From contig JAOAPY010000016.1 of NCBI GenBank assembly GCA_025463135.1, positions 62,001-126,000 on the forward strand: a stretch of 64,000 bases of DNA, written 5' to 3'. The position numbers and the translations under genes were made by a program. The stretch is from Acidobacteriota bacterium. GTDB taxonomy: Bacteria; Acidobacteriota; Blastocatellia; Pyrinomonadales; Pyrinomonadaceae. The notes beneath the pieces were generated by a model. That model was not told the origin of the DNA and made no database searches. It worked only from the letters and a program-made list of their open reading frames with translations. Each line of letters begins with the position of its first letter. Within the stretch, counting starts at the first letter, position 1. Shown here piece after piece: positions 52,878 through 61,854 of this stretch.

Positions 52878-54100
52878 CGCTCAATCAGGTCAAGCATTGA
52901 ACCTTCTTCCTTCGCTTTTGGTTGGGGCTGCACCGGGGCCGCACCTTTACCGCCTAAATCGCCGAGCCGCAATAGTAGATTATTTTGATTCGATGAATAG
53001 GGCAAGGCCGCCTCCAGCGTGACATCACCGTTACGAATAAACTTCTCAATCACGCCATCGAACGTTTGCATGCCGTCCATGTCGCCTTGTTCCATGGCGT
53101 CCATCAGCGATTTGCCTTCGGTCTCGCCTTTTTCGATGTAGTCTTTAGTACGCAACGTCGATTTCAGAATCTCGATGGCGGCCACGCGCCCCTTACCCCC
53201 GGCACGCGGAATCAATCGTTGCGAGATGATGTACCGAAACGATTGCGACAGGCGCATACGGATCACTCGCTCTTCATTTTTGGGAAAAACTCCGATGATT
53301 CGATCCACTGTTTTGGCAGCATCGATTGTGTGCAAAGTGGAAAGGACCAGATGTCCCGTCTCGGCCGCTTCCATGGCCACCTCGATTGTTTCCCGGTCAC
53401 GCATTTCGCCCACCAGAATTACCTTGGGTGCCTGACGCAATGCAGCACGCAGCGCCACCGAAAAATTCGGCGTGTCTGAATGCAATTCTCGCTGGTGTAT
53501 CGTGGACTTTTTGTGCGGATGGAGGAACTCGATCGGATCTTCAATAGTAACTATATGGTAGTACTTCGTTTCATTTATCAGGTCAATAATGGCGGCCAAC
53601 GTCGTACTTTTACCGCTACCGGTTGGTCCGGTAACCAGCACAATTCCCGTCTTCAGTTCCGCGATTGTCTTCAGCTGTTCCGGCAGGTCAAAATCACTAA
53701 ACTGCGGCGGTCTCTGGGGGATGACGCGCATCACGATCGCATAAGTGCCGCGTTGTTTGAAGATGTTCACGCGAAAGCGAGACTCACCCGGAAAACTGAA
53801 CGAGAGATCCGCTGATCCCGTTTTCTCGAGGCTTTCGATAGCCATTTGCTGATTTCCCAGAATCACTTTGGCGATGGACGCGGTGTGAGCCGGCAACAAC
53901 TTTTCCAAACCGGGAATATTTACGGGGACCAGTTGCCCTGATAATTCAACCTGTGGCGGGCGTCCTGGAGAGAAAAGCAAATCACTGACAGTGTCCGCAG
54001 CCCTTAACATTTGTCGCAACACGATCATGAAGTTAAGTGGCGGAGGAGTTGCCGTTGTGGTTCCCGTCGCCGGTGCCGCCGGTTGCAGTGGTGTACTCAT
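52874..54100 (-). CDS. pilT: PilT-family type IV pilus retraction ATPase
   Basis: 408 aa from the ATG at 54100 with AAGGA eight bases before. Walker A GPTGSGKSTTLAAIIDLIN, Asp box IVTIEDPIEFLH, Walker B ILVGEMRDRETIEVAMEAAETGH, and the His box LSTLHTIDAAKTVDRIIG. N-terminal PAS-like region with ADTVSDLLFSPGRPP. The C-terminus lacks a clean AIRNLIREGK motif. A Pro/Ala/Lys tail ends the protein. It powers pilus retraction or acts as a second retraction ATPase (PilU-like). Two VWFA genes follow in overlap. Confidence 0.9.
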   Translation of the reverse strand: MSTPLQPAAPATGTTTATPPPLNFMIVLRQMLRAADTVSDLLFSPGRPPQVELSGQLVPVNIPGLEKLLPAHTASIAKVILGNQQMAIESLEKTGSADLSFSFPGESRFRVNIFKQRGTYAIVMRVIPQRPPQFSDFDLPEQLKTIAELKTGIVLVTGPTGSGKSTTLAAIIDLINETKYYHIVTIEDPIEFLHPHKKSTIHQRELHSDTPNFSVALRAALRQAPKVILVGEMRDRETIEVAMEAAETGHLVLSTLHTIDAAKTVDRIIGVFPKNEERVIRMRLSQSFRYIISQRLIPRAGGKGRVAAIEILKSTLRTKDYIEKGETEGKSLMDAMEQGDMDGMQTFDGVIEKFIRNGDVTLEAALPYSSNQNNLLLRLGDLGGKGAAPVQPQPKAKEEGSMLDLIER

Positions 54101-54281
54101 AAATGTTCCTTGGAACTTTTCGCTTACCTCGAACGTCAAATAATCAGATGAAAAGTGCCGTGACTAAAAATAAATGTTTCGCGGTGACAAACGCAACATG
54201 TCATGGCTACATCATAGCTGTTGTTCGTGGGAGGTTGCTGTTGAGCTTCCCTGACTGACGAAAGGAGGCGCTGAAAACACC

Positions 54282-54539
54282 GTGGCAACGTACAGGGATC
54301 CCATTCGCTGTTTTGCTCCGCTCGAGGTGATTGAGCGCCTGCTCGAAATTCGCTCTGAAGCAGGTTACGAGCCGTCCATTTATCTTATGTCTCCAAATGA
54401 CATGGCCGCATATCTGGACGCCTATGGTTTTGATGTCTACGCTTTTTCCGAATCGGAAGCCGAGTTTCACTTTGGTGATTATCGAGCCCCTCTGGCCCCG
54501 GGTGGCGATCACGCGCACAACTCCCTAACTACCCATTAG
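54282..54539 (+). CDS. Hypothetical 85-aa protein
   Basis: 85 aa from a GTG at 54282, with GGAGG about 13 bases upstream (long spacing). The middle reads FAPLEVIERLLEIRSEAGYE and YLMSPNDMAAYLDAYGFDVY, a plausible small alpha/beta protein, and the tail is Ala/Pro/His-rich. It is divergent from pilT and convergent with the phosphatase gene. No recognised family. A normal amino-acid balance argues for a real gene, but a shadow frame cannot be excluded. Confidence 0.5.
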   Translation: MATYRDPIRCFAPLEVIERLLEIRSEAGYEPSIYLMSPNDMAAYLDAYGFDVYAFSESEAEFHFGDYRAPLAPGGDHAHNSLTTH

Positions 54540-54579
54540 CGGCGTAAGCTCCAACGCCGAGACTAACTGACAGTTTGCT

Positions 54580-55890
54580 CTACACGCTTTCCAGGGCTTT
54601 AATTACAAAGAACGTGACGTCATCGTGGGCTCCCTTCCCGTCGGTCCACTCCAATACATCTCGCTGTATCGCATCGATCATCTCACGCGCACTCAGATCG
54701 CGGGCGGCCTTTACTGATTGCATCAGCCGATCGGAGCCAAATTCTTCCTCGCGCGGATTCATCGCTTCGGTCACGCCATCCGTATAGAGCACCAGCAGCT
54801 GGCCCGGCCCCAGGGTCAGGTAATACTCATAGTAGCGGGTGTCGCGGAACATTCCCAACGGCACTGAACCCTGATCGAGAAAACGCGCGCTGCCATCGGC
54901 ATTCAGCAACAACGGCGGATTGTGTCCGGCGTTCGCATACGCGAGCGTACGGTTGGTGGCGTCCAAAATTCCATAAAAGGCGGTCACGAATTGATTGCGC
55001 TCGATGGATTCCCAAAGGAGATAATTCACCTTGGCCATGGAGATTTGTGGAGCATAGCCGATATGCGTGGCGGCCCGAAGGCTGGCACGCAGGAACGCCA
55101 TCAACAACGCGGCCGGTACGCCCTTTCCGGCGACATCGGCAATCACGATGCCAATCTGATCGTCGTGAATCCTCACCCAGTCGTAGTAGTCTCCCGAAAC
55201 TTCTTCCGTGGGAAAGTTATAGGCGCTGATATCGTAACCGACTAGTTGCGGATCACTCGCCGGAAGCAATTCAAGCTGCACCTGTCGGGCGACTTCGAGC
55301 TGGCCTTCCAGCCGCTTCTTCTCGATCAGCTGTTCGTGCAGCATGACCTTCTCAATGATGATCGCCACCTGCGAAGCAAGCAGCATTAACACCTCCAGAT
55401 CATCTTCCGAATAAGCATTGAGCTCATCACTCTCCAGGTCGAAGACGCCAATCACTTCGTCGTTGGAAATGATCGGCGCCACCATTTCAGACCGAGTGCG
55501 CTCGCGCGCGTTGATATATCGCGGCTCTTCGCGCACATCAGGAGAAATCACAGGCTCGCGCGTCAAGGCGACATGACCGATGATTCCCTCACCAAGTTTC
55601 AGGTGAAGCTCAGTCAATTCGCTGATGTCGTAGCCACGTACGGCTTCGGCCTGAAAGACACAGGGTTCGTCTGTTTCCAGGTCCGGGTCGGGATCACCGC
55701 AATCAACCACGAAAATGCCTGCCGCGTCGTAGGGAATCAGGGAATCAAGCGTGTCCATCACCTGATTCAGAATTTCCTGCAAGTCAAGCGAGCGACTGAT
55801 CTTGTTGGTGATGTCCAGCAGCATGCGCAGCTTGTCGACCGTGCTTAGTCCGGTCGAGGAAGCCGACGCTGTACTGATTTGTTCAGTCAT
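54580..55890 (-). CDS. GAF-domain PP2C/SpoIIE-type serine phosphatase
   Basis: 436 aa. Residues 20-180 are a GAF domain (SLDLQEILNQVMDTLDSLIPYD, VIGVFDLESDELNAYSEDDL). A coiled-coil connector (LEGQLEVARQVQLELLPA) leads to the SpoIIE-like PP2C catalytic domain (about 225-430), with metal-binding aspartates in VSGDYYDW, IADVAGKGVPAALLMAFLR, YANAGHNPPLL and LLVLYTDGVTEA, and GAHDDVTFFV at the end. Typical partner-switching regulators (RsbU-like) that act on an anti-sigma-factor antagonist. No antagonist gene is in view. Confidence 0.92.
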   Translation of the reverse strand: MTEQISTASASSTGLSTVDKLRMLLDITNKISRSLDLQEILNQVMDTLDSLIPYDAAGIFVVDCGDPDPDLETDEPCVFQAEAVRGYDISELTELHLKLGEGIIGHVALTREPVISPDVREEPRYINARERTRSEMVAPIISNDEVIGVFDLESDELNAYSEDDLEVLMLLASQVAIIIEKVMLHEQLIEKKRLEGQLEVARQVQLELLPASDPQLVGYDISAYNFPTEEVSGDYYDWVRIHDDQIGIVIADVAGKGVPAALLMAFLRASLRAATHIGYAPQISMAKVNYLLWESIERNQFVTAFYGILDATNRTLAYANAGHNPPLLLNADGSARFLDQGSVPLGMFRDTRYYEYYLTLGPGQLLVLYTDGVTEAMNPREEEFGSDRLMQSVKAARDLSAREMIDAIQRDVLEWTDGKGAHDDVTFFVIKALESV

Positions 55891-55913
55891 AATTGATTCA
55901 ACTCAGAACGGAC

Positions 55914-55942
55914 ATTATAGGGTGCGAACGAAAAAGACTGAA
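55914..55942 (-). promoter_or_regulatory. Putative promoter of the GAF-SpoIIE gene
   Basis: On the minus strand a perfect TATAAT (55919-55914) lies 24-29 bases before the ATG at 55890. Seventeen bases further upstream is TTCAGT (weak -35). The short leader suits a sigma-70-type start. Confidence 0.45.
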
Positions 55943-56019
55943 ACGGTCGTTGCTCAGGAGCGAATCGGGTAAGTGGTCCCTCTTTCGCGGCAGAGCCGCA
56001 ATCGAATTAATGGCGGAAG

Positions 56020-56676
56020 TTATTGAAGTCTGCTATCCCTCTCTGACGAACGCTTCTTCTTCACGCTGCGCACCTCCGCGGGATGAGCGGATTTGTAGAG
56101 GCTCCAGAGCCGCGTCACCTTCAGCCTGTAAAGGACCAGCTGGCGGCTGACGCGAAAGTGTCTCGCAATCTCACCGGCTGATCTTCCCAGCAATACAAGC
56201 CGGCGCAGTGCGCTGAAAGGCACAAGCGCGGCGGCGCCGGTCGCATAAGCGGCTTCTTCATCTGCTTTTTGGTAGTCACGGGCCGCCGACTTCCCACCTT
56301 TGCCTTCGGTGACGATCGCCAGACGATTAGGCGTGTGGCCAAGAAAGACATGACAAATCTCTTCCATCAAAGTCGAGTGCTGCCGTTGGCGACCATGGTT
56401 AGGGTTAAGAATAATTATTTTCCTTCCATCCGGAAGTGCCCGCGAACAAGCGCCTCCCGACCATTCTCTTGACGCGGATCCGAGCAGATGCTCGCGCGCC
56501 TCTGCACTCAATCCTTCGATCTGTTTGAAATCAACTACCAGCAGATTAGCGAAACGTGCCAGCGCAAAGGGATTGAGCGCGCCATCCAGGCGCGCGCCGG
56601 CGAAATCACGCAAGCCCAGCGCGTTGAGCTCAAACTGCCGCCACTTTTCACCGGGAGGGAGTGTGAATTGATCCAT
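56020..56676 (-). CDS. ImmA/IrrE-like metallopeptidase-domain protein with C-terminal helix-turn-helix
   Basis: 218 aa from the ATG at 56676 (MDQFTLPPGEKWRQFELNAL). The core reads HSTLMEEICHVFLGHTPNR. In ImmA/IrrE peptidases this place holds HExxH; here the first histidine is Glu105, while Glu106 and His109 remain, so zinc binding and activity are in doubt. After a basic linker, LGRSAGEIARHFRVSRQLVLYR (about 172-193) looks like a helix-turn-helix. Known relatives cleave phage or stress repressors. No neighbouring antitoxin or repressor gene is evident. It is divergent from the quinone reductase. Confidence 0.65.
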   Translation of the reverse strand: MDQFTLPPGEKWRQFELNALGLRDFAGARLDGALNPFALARFANLLVVDFKQIEGLSAEAREHLLGSASREWSGGACSRALPDGRKIIILNPNHGRQRQHSTLMEEICHVFLGHTPNRLAIVTEGKGGKSAARDYQKADEEAAYATGAAALVPFSALRRLVLLGRSAGEIARHFRVSRQLVLYRLKVTRLWSLYKSAHPAEVRSVKKKRSSERDSRLQ

Positions 56677-56757
56677 GCGTTTGCGATCTAAAGAAACTTG
56701 AAGTGTCAGCCCGCCGATCGATTTTACCATTCGCCGTTTACGATTTACGATACTCGC

Positions 56758-57726
56758 ATGAAAGCCATTCAAGTTTCTCAGGTCGGCGGGCCTGAGGCAC
56801 TCGCGCTCGTCGAGCTTCCCGTTCCCGTACCGAAACCAAATGAAGCGGTAGTACAGATCAAAGCGGCGGGTGTGAATTTCATTGACGTCTATTATCGTGA
56901 GGGCCGCTATCCAGCGCCGCTCCCATTCACAATTGGTCAGGAGGGCGCCGGCGAGATCGTTGCGGTCGGTTCAGATGTTACGAGCGTGCAACCGGGCGAT
57001 CGGGTGGCCTACACAGGCGTTATGGGAAGTTACGCCGAATATGCCTCGGTGCCTGCCGATCGGCTGGTGAAGATCCCTGACCAAATCGATTTCAATCAGG
57101 CGGCGGCGTCGATGCTTCAGGGTATGACTGCGCATTATCTTTCGCATAGCACCTATCTTCTGCAGAACGGTGAAACGGCTTTAATTCATGCCGCGGCCGG
57201 TGGAGTGGGCCAATTGCTGGTGCAAATGGCCAAAAGGCTCGGTGCGCGTGTGATTGCTACCGCCGGGTCCGCGGACAAAGCTCAAATCGCTCGTGATGCC
57301 GGCGCAGATGAGTGCATCGTCTACACTCAGGAAGACTTTGAAAGCGAAACGCGGCGTCTGACCGGAGGCAGGGGCGTTGATGTCGTCTACGACGGTGTCG
57401 GCAAAGCTACTTTTGACAAAGGCTTGAATGTCCTGCGACCCCGAGGTTACATGGTCCTCTTCGGCGGCGCCAGTGGTGCGGTTCCTCCATTCGATCTCTT
57501 GGAGCTGACGCACAAAGGGTCGCTGTTTCTCACGCGGCCCACGCTCGTACATTACATCGGCACGCGCGAGGAATTGGAGCAGCGATCCGGCGATGTGCTG
57601 CAGATGATCACCAGCGGTGAACTCAAGATCCGGATCCACAAAGCCTATCCCCTGACCGAAGCTCGGCAGGCACATCGTGATCTCGAAGGAAGGGCGACCA
57701 GCGGAAAGTTGTTGCTGGTTCCGTGA
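56758..57726 (+). CDS. Zinc-independent quinone oxidoreductase (MDR family)
   Basis: 322 aa from the ATG at 56758 (MKAIQVSQVGGPEAL). NADPH-dependent reduction of quinones or enones; cytosolic. Seen: VVQIKAAGVNFIDVYYREGRY, PFTIGQEGAGEIVAVGSDV, the cofactor motif HAAAGGVGQLLVQMAKRLGA, and YDGVGKATFDKGLNVLRPRG. No structural or catalytic zinc cysteines. A typical QOR1/crotonyl-CoA-reductase-like MDR. Confidence 0.93.
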   Translation: MKAIQVSQVGGPEALALVELPVPVPKPNEAVVQIKAAGVNFIDVYYREGRYPAPLPFTIGQEGAGEIVAVGSDVTSVQPGDRVAYTGVMGSYAEYASVPADRLVKIPDQIDFNQAAASMLQGMTAHYLSHSTYLLQNGETALIHAAAGGVGQLLVQMAKRLGARVIATAGSADKAQIARDAGADECIVYTQEDFESETRRLTGGRGVDVVYDGVGKATFDKGLNVLRPRGYMVLFGGASGAVPPFDLLELTHKGSLFLTRPTLVHYIGTREELEQRSGDVLQMITSGELKIRIHKAYPLTEARQAHRDLEGRATSGKLLLVP

Positions 57727-57776
57727 TGGTGGTGATCAATTGCCGATCTCAATAGCCTGGTGGGAAGCTACAGTCG

Positions 57777-57908
57777 GGAAGGGGACCCTGTCCCGCTTCA
57801 AGTTCTGAAATGTTCATCGAGAGAGATATCCCTAGCTTAGCGAAAATATTCATACTCGCTCGTTGCTTGATCGTCGTGCGAGTTGAAGCGGGGACAGGGT
57901 CCCCTTCC
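57777..57908. repeat. Long inverted repeat GGAAGGGGACCCTGTCCCGC
   Basis: A 25-base arm (57777-57802, GGAAGGGGACCCTGTCCCGC then TTCAAG) pairs with TTGAAGCGGGGACAGGGTCC then CCTTCC at 57883-57908 across an 80-base loop. A degenerate relative begins at 59039 (GGAAGGGGACGCTGTGCCCG). The spacer 57727-58099 holds this and an ATTACGA hairpin near 58019-58039, but no gene. Confidence 0.75.
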
Positions 57909-58099
57909 AGACTGTCCGAGGCCCACTAGACTTCCTGACCTCAGGAAATGAGTTTTTAGCAATTCTCTGAATGCGTTGGTGACCTGGCTTTCAGACCTCG
58001 CGCTTTGATATTTACACTATTCGTAATCCGAATTACGATAACCGAAATCTACAAAATCGAATCTCTGACTTTTTATTTCAGATTTCTGACGACAGACTT

Positions 58100-58999
58100 A
58101 TGATTACTCTTATGCCCAACAATCCCTGGCCGGTTTTGAAGTTTGCAGAATGGCAGGACACCCTGGCCACGCTGCACATGTGGACACAGGTGGTGGGAAA
58201 AATCCGCCTGGCCCAGACACCGCTGGTCAATCACTGGTGGAACGTGCCGCTCTATGTCTCAGCCCGCGGACTTACCACTTCGGCCATTCCTTACGGCGAG
58301 CGCATCTTTGAAATTGAGTTTGACTTCATCGATCACAGATTACTGATCAAATGCAGTGATGGTGCGGCCACTGCATTGGCGTTGCGACCGCAATCAGTGG
58401 CCGCGTTCTACGCCGAAGTTATGAAGGCCCTACGGGGTTTGGAAATTGAAATTAAGATCTGGACCATGCCCGTCGAGGTGCCCAATCCCATTCGCTTCGA
58501 AGACGATGAGCAGCACGCTTCATACGATGCGGAATATGCCAATCGCTTTTGGCGCGCGCTGGTTGAAATGGACAAGGTCCTGAAAGAGTTTCGCGGCCGC
58601 TTCATCGGCAAGTGCAGTCCGGTACATTTCTTCTGGGGCAGTTTTGACATGGCAGTTACACGCTTTTCCGGACGGCCGGCGCCGGAGCGTCCAGGGGCTG
58701 ACCTAATCACGCGCGAAGCCTACTCGCACGAAGTCCTCAGTCACGGTTTTTGGCCCGGCAACAAAGACATGGAGGCCGCGTTCTATTCCTACACCACCCC
58801 CGAGCCCGCGGGTCTCGCGCAGGCGCAGGTATTGCCTGCCGAAACATTTTACAGCCAGGAAATGAAAGAGTTCTTTCTTCTCTATGACGACGTGCGTAAA
58901 TCAACCTCACCCGCGCAGACGCTCATGGATTTTCTGCAAAGCACATATGAAGCCGGCGCGAACCTGGCGGGATGGGATCGCGCGGCGTTGGAGCGATAG
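58100..58999 (+). CDS. DUF5996-family protein
   Basis: 299 aa (an ATG at 58112 is also possible). Strong match by words to DUF5996: WPVLKFAEWQDTLATLHMWTQ, LVNHWWNVPLYVSARGLTTS, GKCSPVHFFWGSFDMAVTRF, REAYSHEVLSHGFWPG and FYSYTTPEPAGL. A soluble protein of unknown function, rich in conserved Trp and His. No signal peptide. Flanked by repeat-rich spacers; no operon partner. Confidence 0.9.
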   Translation: MITLMPNNPWPVLKFAEWQDTLATLHMWTQVVGKIRLAQTPLVNHWWNVPLYVSARGLTTSAIPYGERIFEIEFDFIDHRLLIKCSDGAATALALRPQSVAAFYAEVMKALRGLEIEIKIWTMPVEVPNPIRFEDDEQHASYDAEYANRFWRALVEMDKVLKEFRGRFIGKCSPVHFFWGSFDMAVTRFSGRPAPERPGADLITREAYSHEVLSHGFWPGNKDMEAAFYSYTTPEPAGLAQAQVLPAETFYSQEMKEFFLLYDDVRKSTSPAQTLMDFLQSTYEAGANLAGWDRAALER

Positions 59000-59038
59000 T
59001 CGCTGCCGATCAAGAGTCCAGATGGGGCCGGGCAGTCA

Positions 59039-59192
59039 GGAAGGGGACGCTGTGCCCGCTCGAGCAGCCAAAGATTCGAGTGCGGCAAGACTTTCGACGC
59101 TGTGCAGAATTGAAATGTTACGCTGCTCGATCGTGGTGTCAGTAAACCGGATTCACCGCTTATCACCCGGTTGAAACCGGGTGTGAATGAGA
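59039..59192. repeat. Degenerate GGAAGGGGAC half-element and a CACCCGG element
   Basis: 59039-59100 resembles one arm of the element at 57777-57908. 59161-59192 (TATCACCCGGTTGAAACCGG with GTGTGAATGAGA) is a copy of the CACCCGG element. After it, 59320-59395 is a pyrimidine-rich word repeat (CCCCTTTTCCCCTTTTGCCC). The 442-base spacer 59000-59441 contains no gene. Confidence 0.65.
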
Positions 59193-59441
59193 TGAGAATT
59201 TGAAAGAGCTTAATAAGTGATTGCGGTGCCACGGCCTTGTGCGGTGGAGACCCACGTTTTTTAGTTCGAGCGCCAGCCACGAAAGGAAAAATCGTGAGGC
59301 TCCTCGGGGCAAGCCCGTGGCATCCCTTTTCCCCTTTTCCCCTTTTGCCCTTTGCTCTTCGCTCTTCGCCCTTTTCCGCTCTGCCTTTGCCCCAGCGACG
59401 TTTGCGGGTTACGATCTCCAAAACCTAAATAGGGAGCACAC

Positions 59442-60470
59442 ATGAATTACAAAGTATTGGGTCGTACCGGTATCAAAGTTTCCGAGTTGTGTCTGGGAAC
59501 GATGACGTTCGGCGAGAATTTTTTCAACATCGCGGTGGTGGACCAACCTAACGCAAATACTATGGTGGCCAGAGCATTTGAGGCCGGAATTAATTTCTTT
59601 GATACTGCCGACGTCTATTCGTATGGCGGTTCAGAAGAAGTTCTGGGAGCGGCCCTAAAAGAACTCAAGGCAGGCCGCGACCAGGTTGTCATCGCCACCA
59701 AAGTTCGCGGCGCGATGAGCGAAGGAGCGACCACTGGCGCCGGCGACCTGAACAACGTAGGTCTCTCGCGAAAACATATCTTTGCTTCTGTCGAAGGCAG
59801 TTTGCGGCGGCTCGGGACAGACTACATTGATCTCTATCAGGTGCATGGCTGGGACGCGCTCACGCCCGTGGAAGAGGTCCTGCGCGCGCTTGACGATCTG
59901 GTGCGTCAGGGAAAGGTGCGTTACCTGGGCTGTTCAAATTGGGCGGCCCGACAACTGATGAAGGCGTTGGTGTTGGCGAAGGATCATGATTGGTCCGGCT
60001 TTGTATCTCTGCAAGCTTATTATTCCCTGGTCGGTCGCGATCTCGAGCACGAGTTGCTGCCGTTATGCCAGGAAGAAGGTGTCGGGGTCTTACCCTGGTC
60101 TCCGTTGTCGGGTGGTTTCCTTTCCGGCAAGTACCGGCGCGACAATCCGACTCCAGAAGGCGCGCGACGCAGCGGTTTTCAATTTCCGCCCATCGACGAA
60201 GCGCGCGGGTTCGATGCGGTGGAAGCGTTGGCCGCCATTGCGAAGCAAAGAGAGGCCACTGTGGCCCAGGTTGCGCTCGCGTGGCTGTTGGCCCAACCCG
60301 GTGTCACCTCGATCATCATCGGCGCCAACAAACAGTCACAGTTGGAGGATAATCTGAAAGCGACGGATCTGAAGTTAACGACCGCGGAACTGGAAACTCT
60401 TTCCGCCACTACCGCACCCGCAGCTCAATACCCGCAGTGGATGATCGAGCGTCAGGGCGCCGGACGGTGA
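59442..60470 (+). CDS. Aldo/keto reductase (second)
   Basis: 342 aa. Catalytic tetrad Asp54, Tyr59 (FFDTADVYSYGG), Lys87 (IATKVRG) and His135 (YQVHGWD). LCLGTMTFGENF, VRYLGCSNWAARQL, LPWSPLSGGFLSGKYRRD and TSIIIGANKQSQLEDNL match the group of YajO / AKR11-13-like reductases. Reduces aldehydes or ketones with NADPH; substrate unknown. Different subfamily from the AKR at 22345. Confidence 0.94.
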   Translation: MNYKVLGRTGIKVSELCLGTMTFGENFFNIAVVDQPNANTMVARAFEAGINFFDTADVYSYGGSEEVLGAALKELKAGRDQVVIATKVRGAMSEGATTGAGDLNNVGLSRKHIFASVEGSLRRLGTDYIDLYQVHGWDALTPVEEVLRALDDLVRQGKVRYLGCSNWAARQLMKALVLAKDHDWSGFVSLQAYYSLVGRDLEHELLPLCQEEGVGVLPWSPLSGGFLSGKYRRDNPTPEGARRSGFQFPPIDEARGFDAVEALAAIAKQREATVAQVALAWLLAQPGVTSIIIGANKQSQLEDNLKATDLKLTTAELETLSATTAPAAQYPQWMIERQGAGR

Positions 60471-60471
60471 G

Positions 60472-60616
60472 AGAGGAGGCAGACGGCAGGTAAAACGAGA
60501 AGGCAGAAGGCAGTAAGCAGTAGGCAGCGTGCTTAGGAAGCCTGCCTACCGCCTTCCGCCTTCTGCCTTCTGCCTTCTGCCTTCTGCCTTCTGCCTTCTG
60601 CCTTCTGCCTTCTGCC
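60472..60616. repeat. Heptamer microsatellite (CCTTCTG)n and its complement
   Basis: From 60551 to 60616 the sequence is about nine tandem copies of GCCTTCT. Upstream, 60503-60533 has AGAAGGCAGAAGGCAG, the complement, so the spacer folds into a hairpin. Words are shared with 39863-39922. Confidence 0.85.
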
Positions 60617-60630
60617 CCCGCCTCCTGGTT

Positions 60631-61854
60631 CTACTTATTCTTCTTCGCTGCTTCAGCCTGGGTCAGCTTTTCCTTAGCTCGAACGTAGTTGGCGCCAAAG
60701 ACTGCGGCATTCGGATCGTTATACTGCTTACCGAGTGTTTGCGCCTTTTCATAGAGCGGAGCCGCGAGATCCAGCATGCCACTCTTCTCGTATGCTTCCG
60801 CCAGACTGTCATAGACATTAGCCGAGTTCGGATAGTGCTCGACATTGCTTTTGAAAGTCGCAATGGCCTCGTCGGATTTTCCTCCAGCCAAATACTGGTA
60901 GCCAATTTGATTGACGAGGCCTTCGGGCACCGGAATCGAGTACCCAAATTTTTGCGTCAATTTCTGATAGTGTTCCTCGGCGCCTTTGAGCCCACCGGCC
61001 AGCTCGCCGGTTTGTGGATTGCGCGGCATCTGCCAACCTTCATAAACCTTGCGCAGGCCGAGATAATGACTGCGCAGTACTACCGAACCGTGATCCTCAT
61101 CAGGAAACTGTTGCGCTTCCCATTCAAATCCTTTGATCTGAGTTTTTGCCAGCGCCTGCTTGAACAGCACGAACGCATCCCCGATGTCTCCAGGTTCGTT
61201 CCCCAGTGACGTAAACAGTGTCGCGTTCAACTCCTTTCGCTCTTTCAGAAATTCTTCCGCCCGCTTTAGCGTTGCCTCATCGCTCCATTGCAGCGAGGGA
61301 CTAACTGCGACGTAAGAATTAAACAATTCCGGGCGAGTAATCAGGGCATGAACGGCGAACAGTCCGCCGAAGGAATGGCCGGCGAGAATTCGATACGGCT
61401 GCACGCGATAGTTTTTCTCGATTTCCGGAATCAACTCGGTCTCAATGAACTTGAGAAACTTATCGGCGCCGCCGGCGGTGGGAAATTGCGCGGCATTCGG
61501 ACCCACAGCTTTGGTGGGCGTCAGGTCTCGCGTCCGATCGGTATTGGGAATGCCCACCACAATTAATTCGGACATGCGGCCATTGCGCGCCAGGAACTCT
61601 ATCGTGCTGGCGGTGTGCGCCATGTGGGCGTCGCCGTCAGTCATATAGAGCACCGGATATTTCAGCTTGTTTACGTCATATCCCGCCGGTGTACGCACCA
61701 GGATAGGGCGGTCCTCTCCCATGACGTTGGATTTAATCGTTAACTTTGTGATCCCCCCGCCCTGAGCAAATGCCGACGAGCAACAGAGAGCCAGGAGAAG
61801 GAAAAAACCCACCGTAGTCGAAGTGCGACTGAAGGAACGAGTAGCGATTCGCAT
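60631..61854 (-). CDS. Secreted esterase-like hydrolase with TPR-like tail
   Basis: 407 aa. Signal peptide at about residues 13-31 ([17 protein letters not shown]). The alpha/beta-hydrolase domain (about 35-300) is of the putative-esterase (enterochelin esterase-like) type: [12 protein letters not shown], nucleophile serine in [13 protein letters not shown], and histidine in [14 protein letters not shown]. The C-terminal part (about 300-395) has tetratricopeptide-like helices ([39 protein letters not shown]). The natural ester is unknown. Confidence 0.9.
   Translation of the reverse strand: MRIATRSFSRTSTTVGFFLLLALCCSSAFAQGGGITKLTIKSNVMGEDRPILVRTPAGYDVNKLKYPVLYMTDGDAHMAHTASTIEFLARNGRMSELIVVGIPNTDRTRDLTPTKAVGPNAAQFPTAGGADKFLKFIETELIPEIEKNYRVQPYRILAGHSFGGLFAVHALITRPELFNSYVAVSPSLQWSDEATLKRAEEFLKERKELNATLFTSLGNEPGDIGDAFVLFKQALAKTQIKGFEWEAQQFPDEDHGSVVLRSHYLGLRKVYEGWQMPRNPQTGELAGGLKGAEEHYQKLTQKFGYSIPVPEGLVNQIGYQYLAGGKSDEAIATFKSNVEHYPNSANVYDSLAEAYEKSGMLDLAAPLYEKAQTLGKQYNDPNAAVFGANYVRAKEKLTQAEAAKKNK

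Noticed and set aside
58882-59421. 179-codon minus-strand frame
   Set aside because: Lys/Gly/Arg-rich translation of the pyrimidine-rich repeat and the DUF5996 3' end; not protein-like.
60551-60616. Regular tandem repeat considered as a CRISPR array
   Set aside because: Units are seven bases with no spacers, so a microsatellite; no cas genes in the window.
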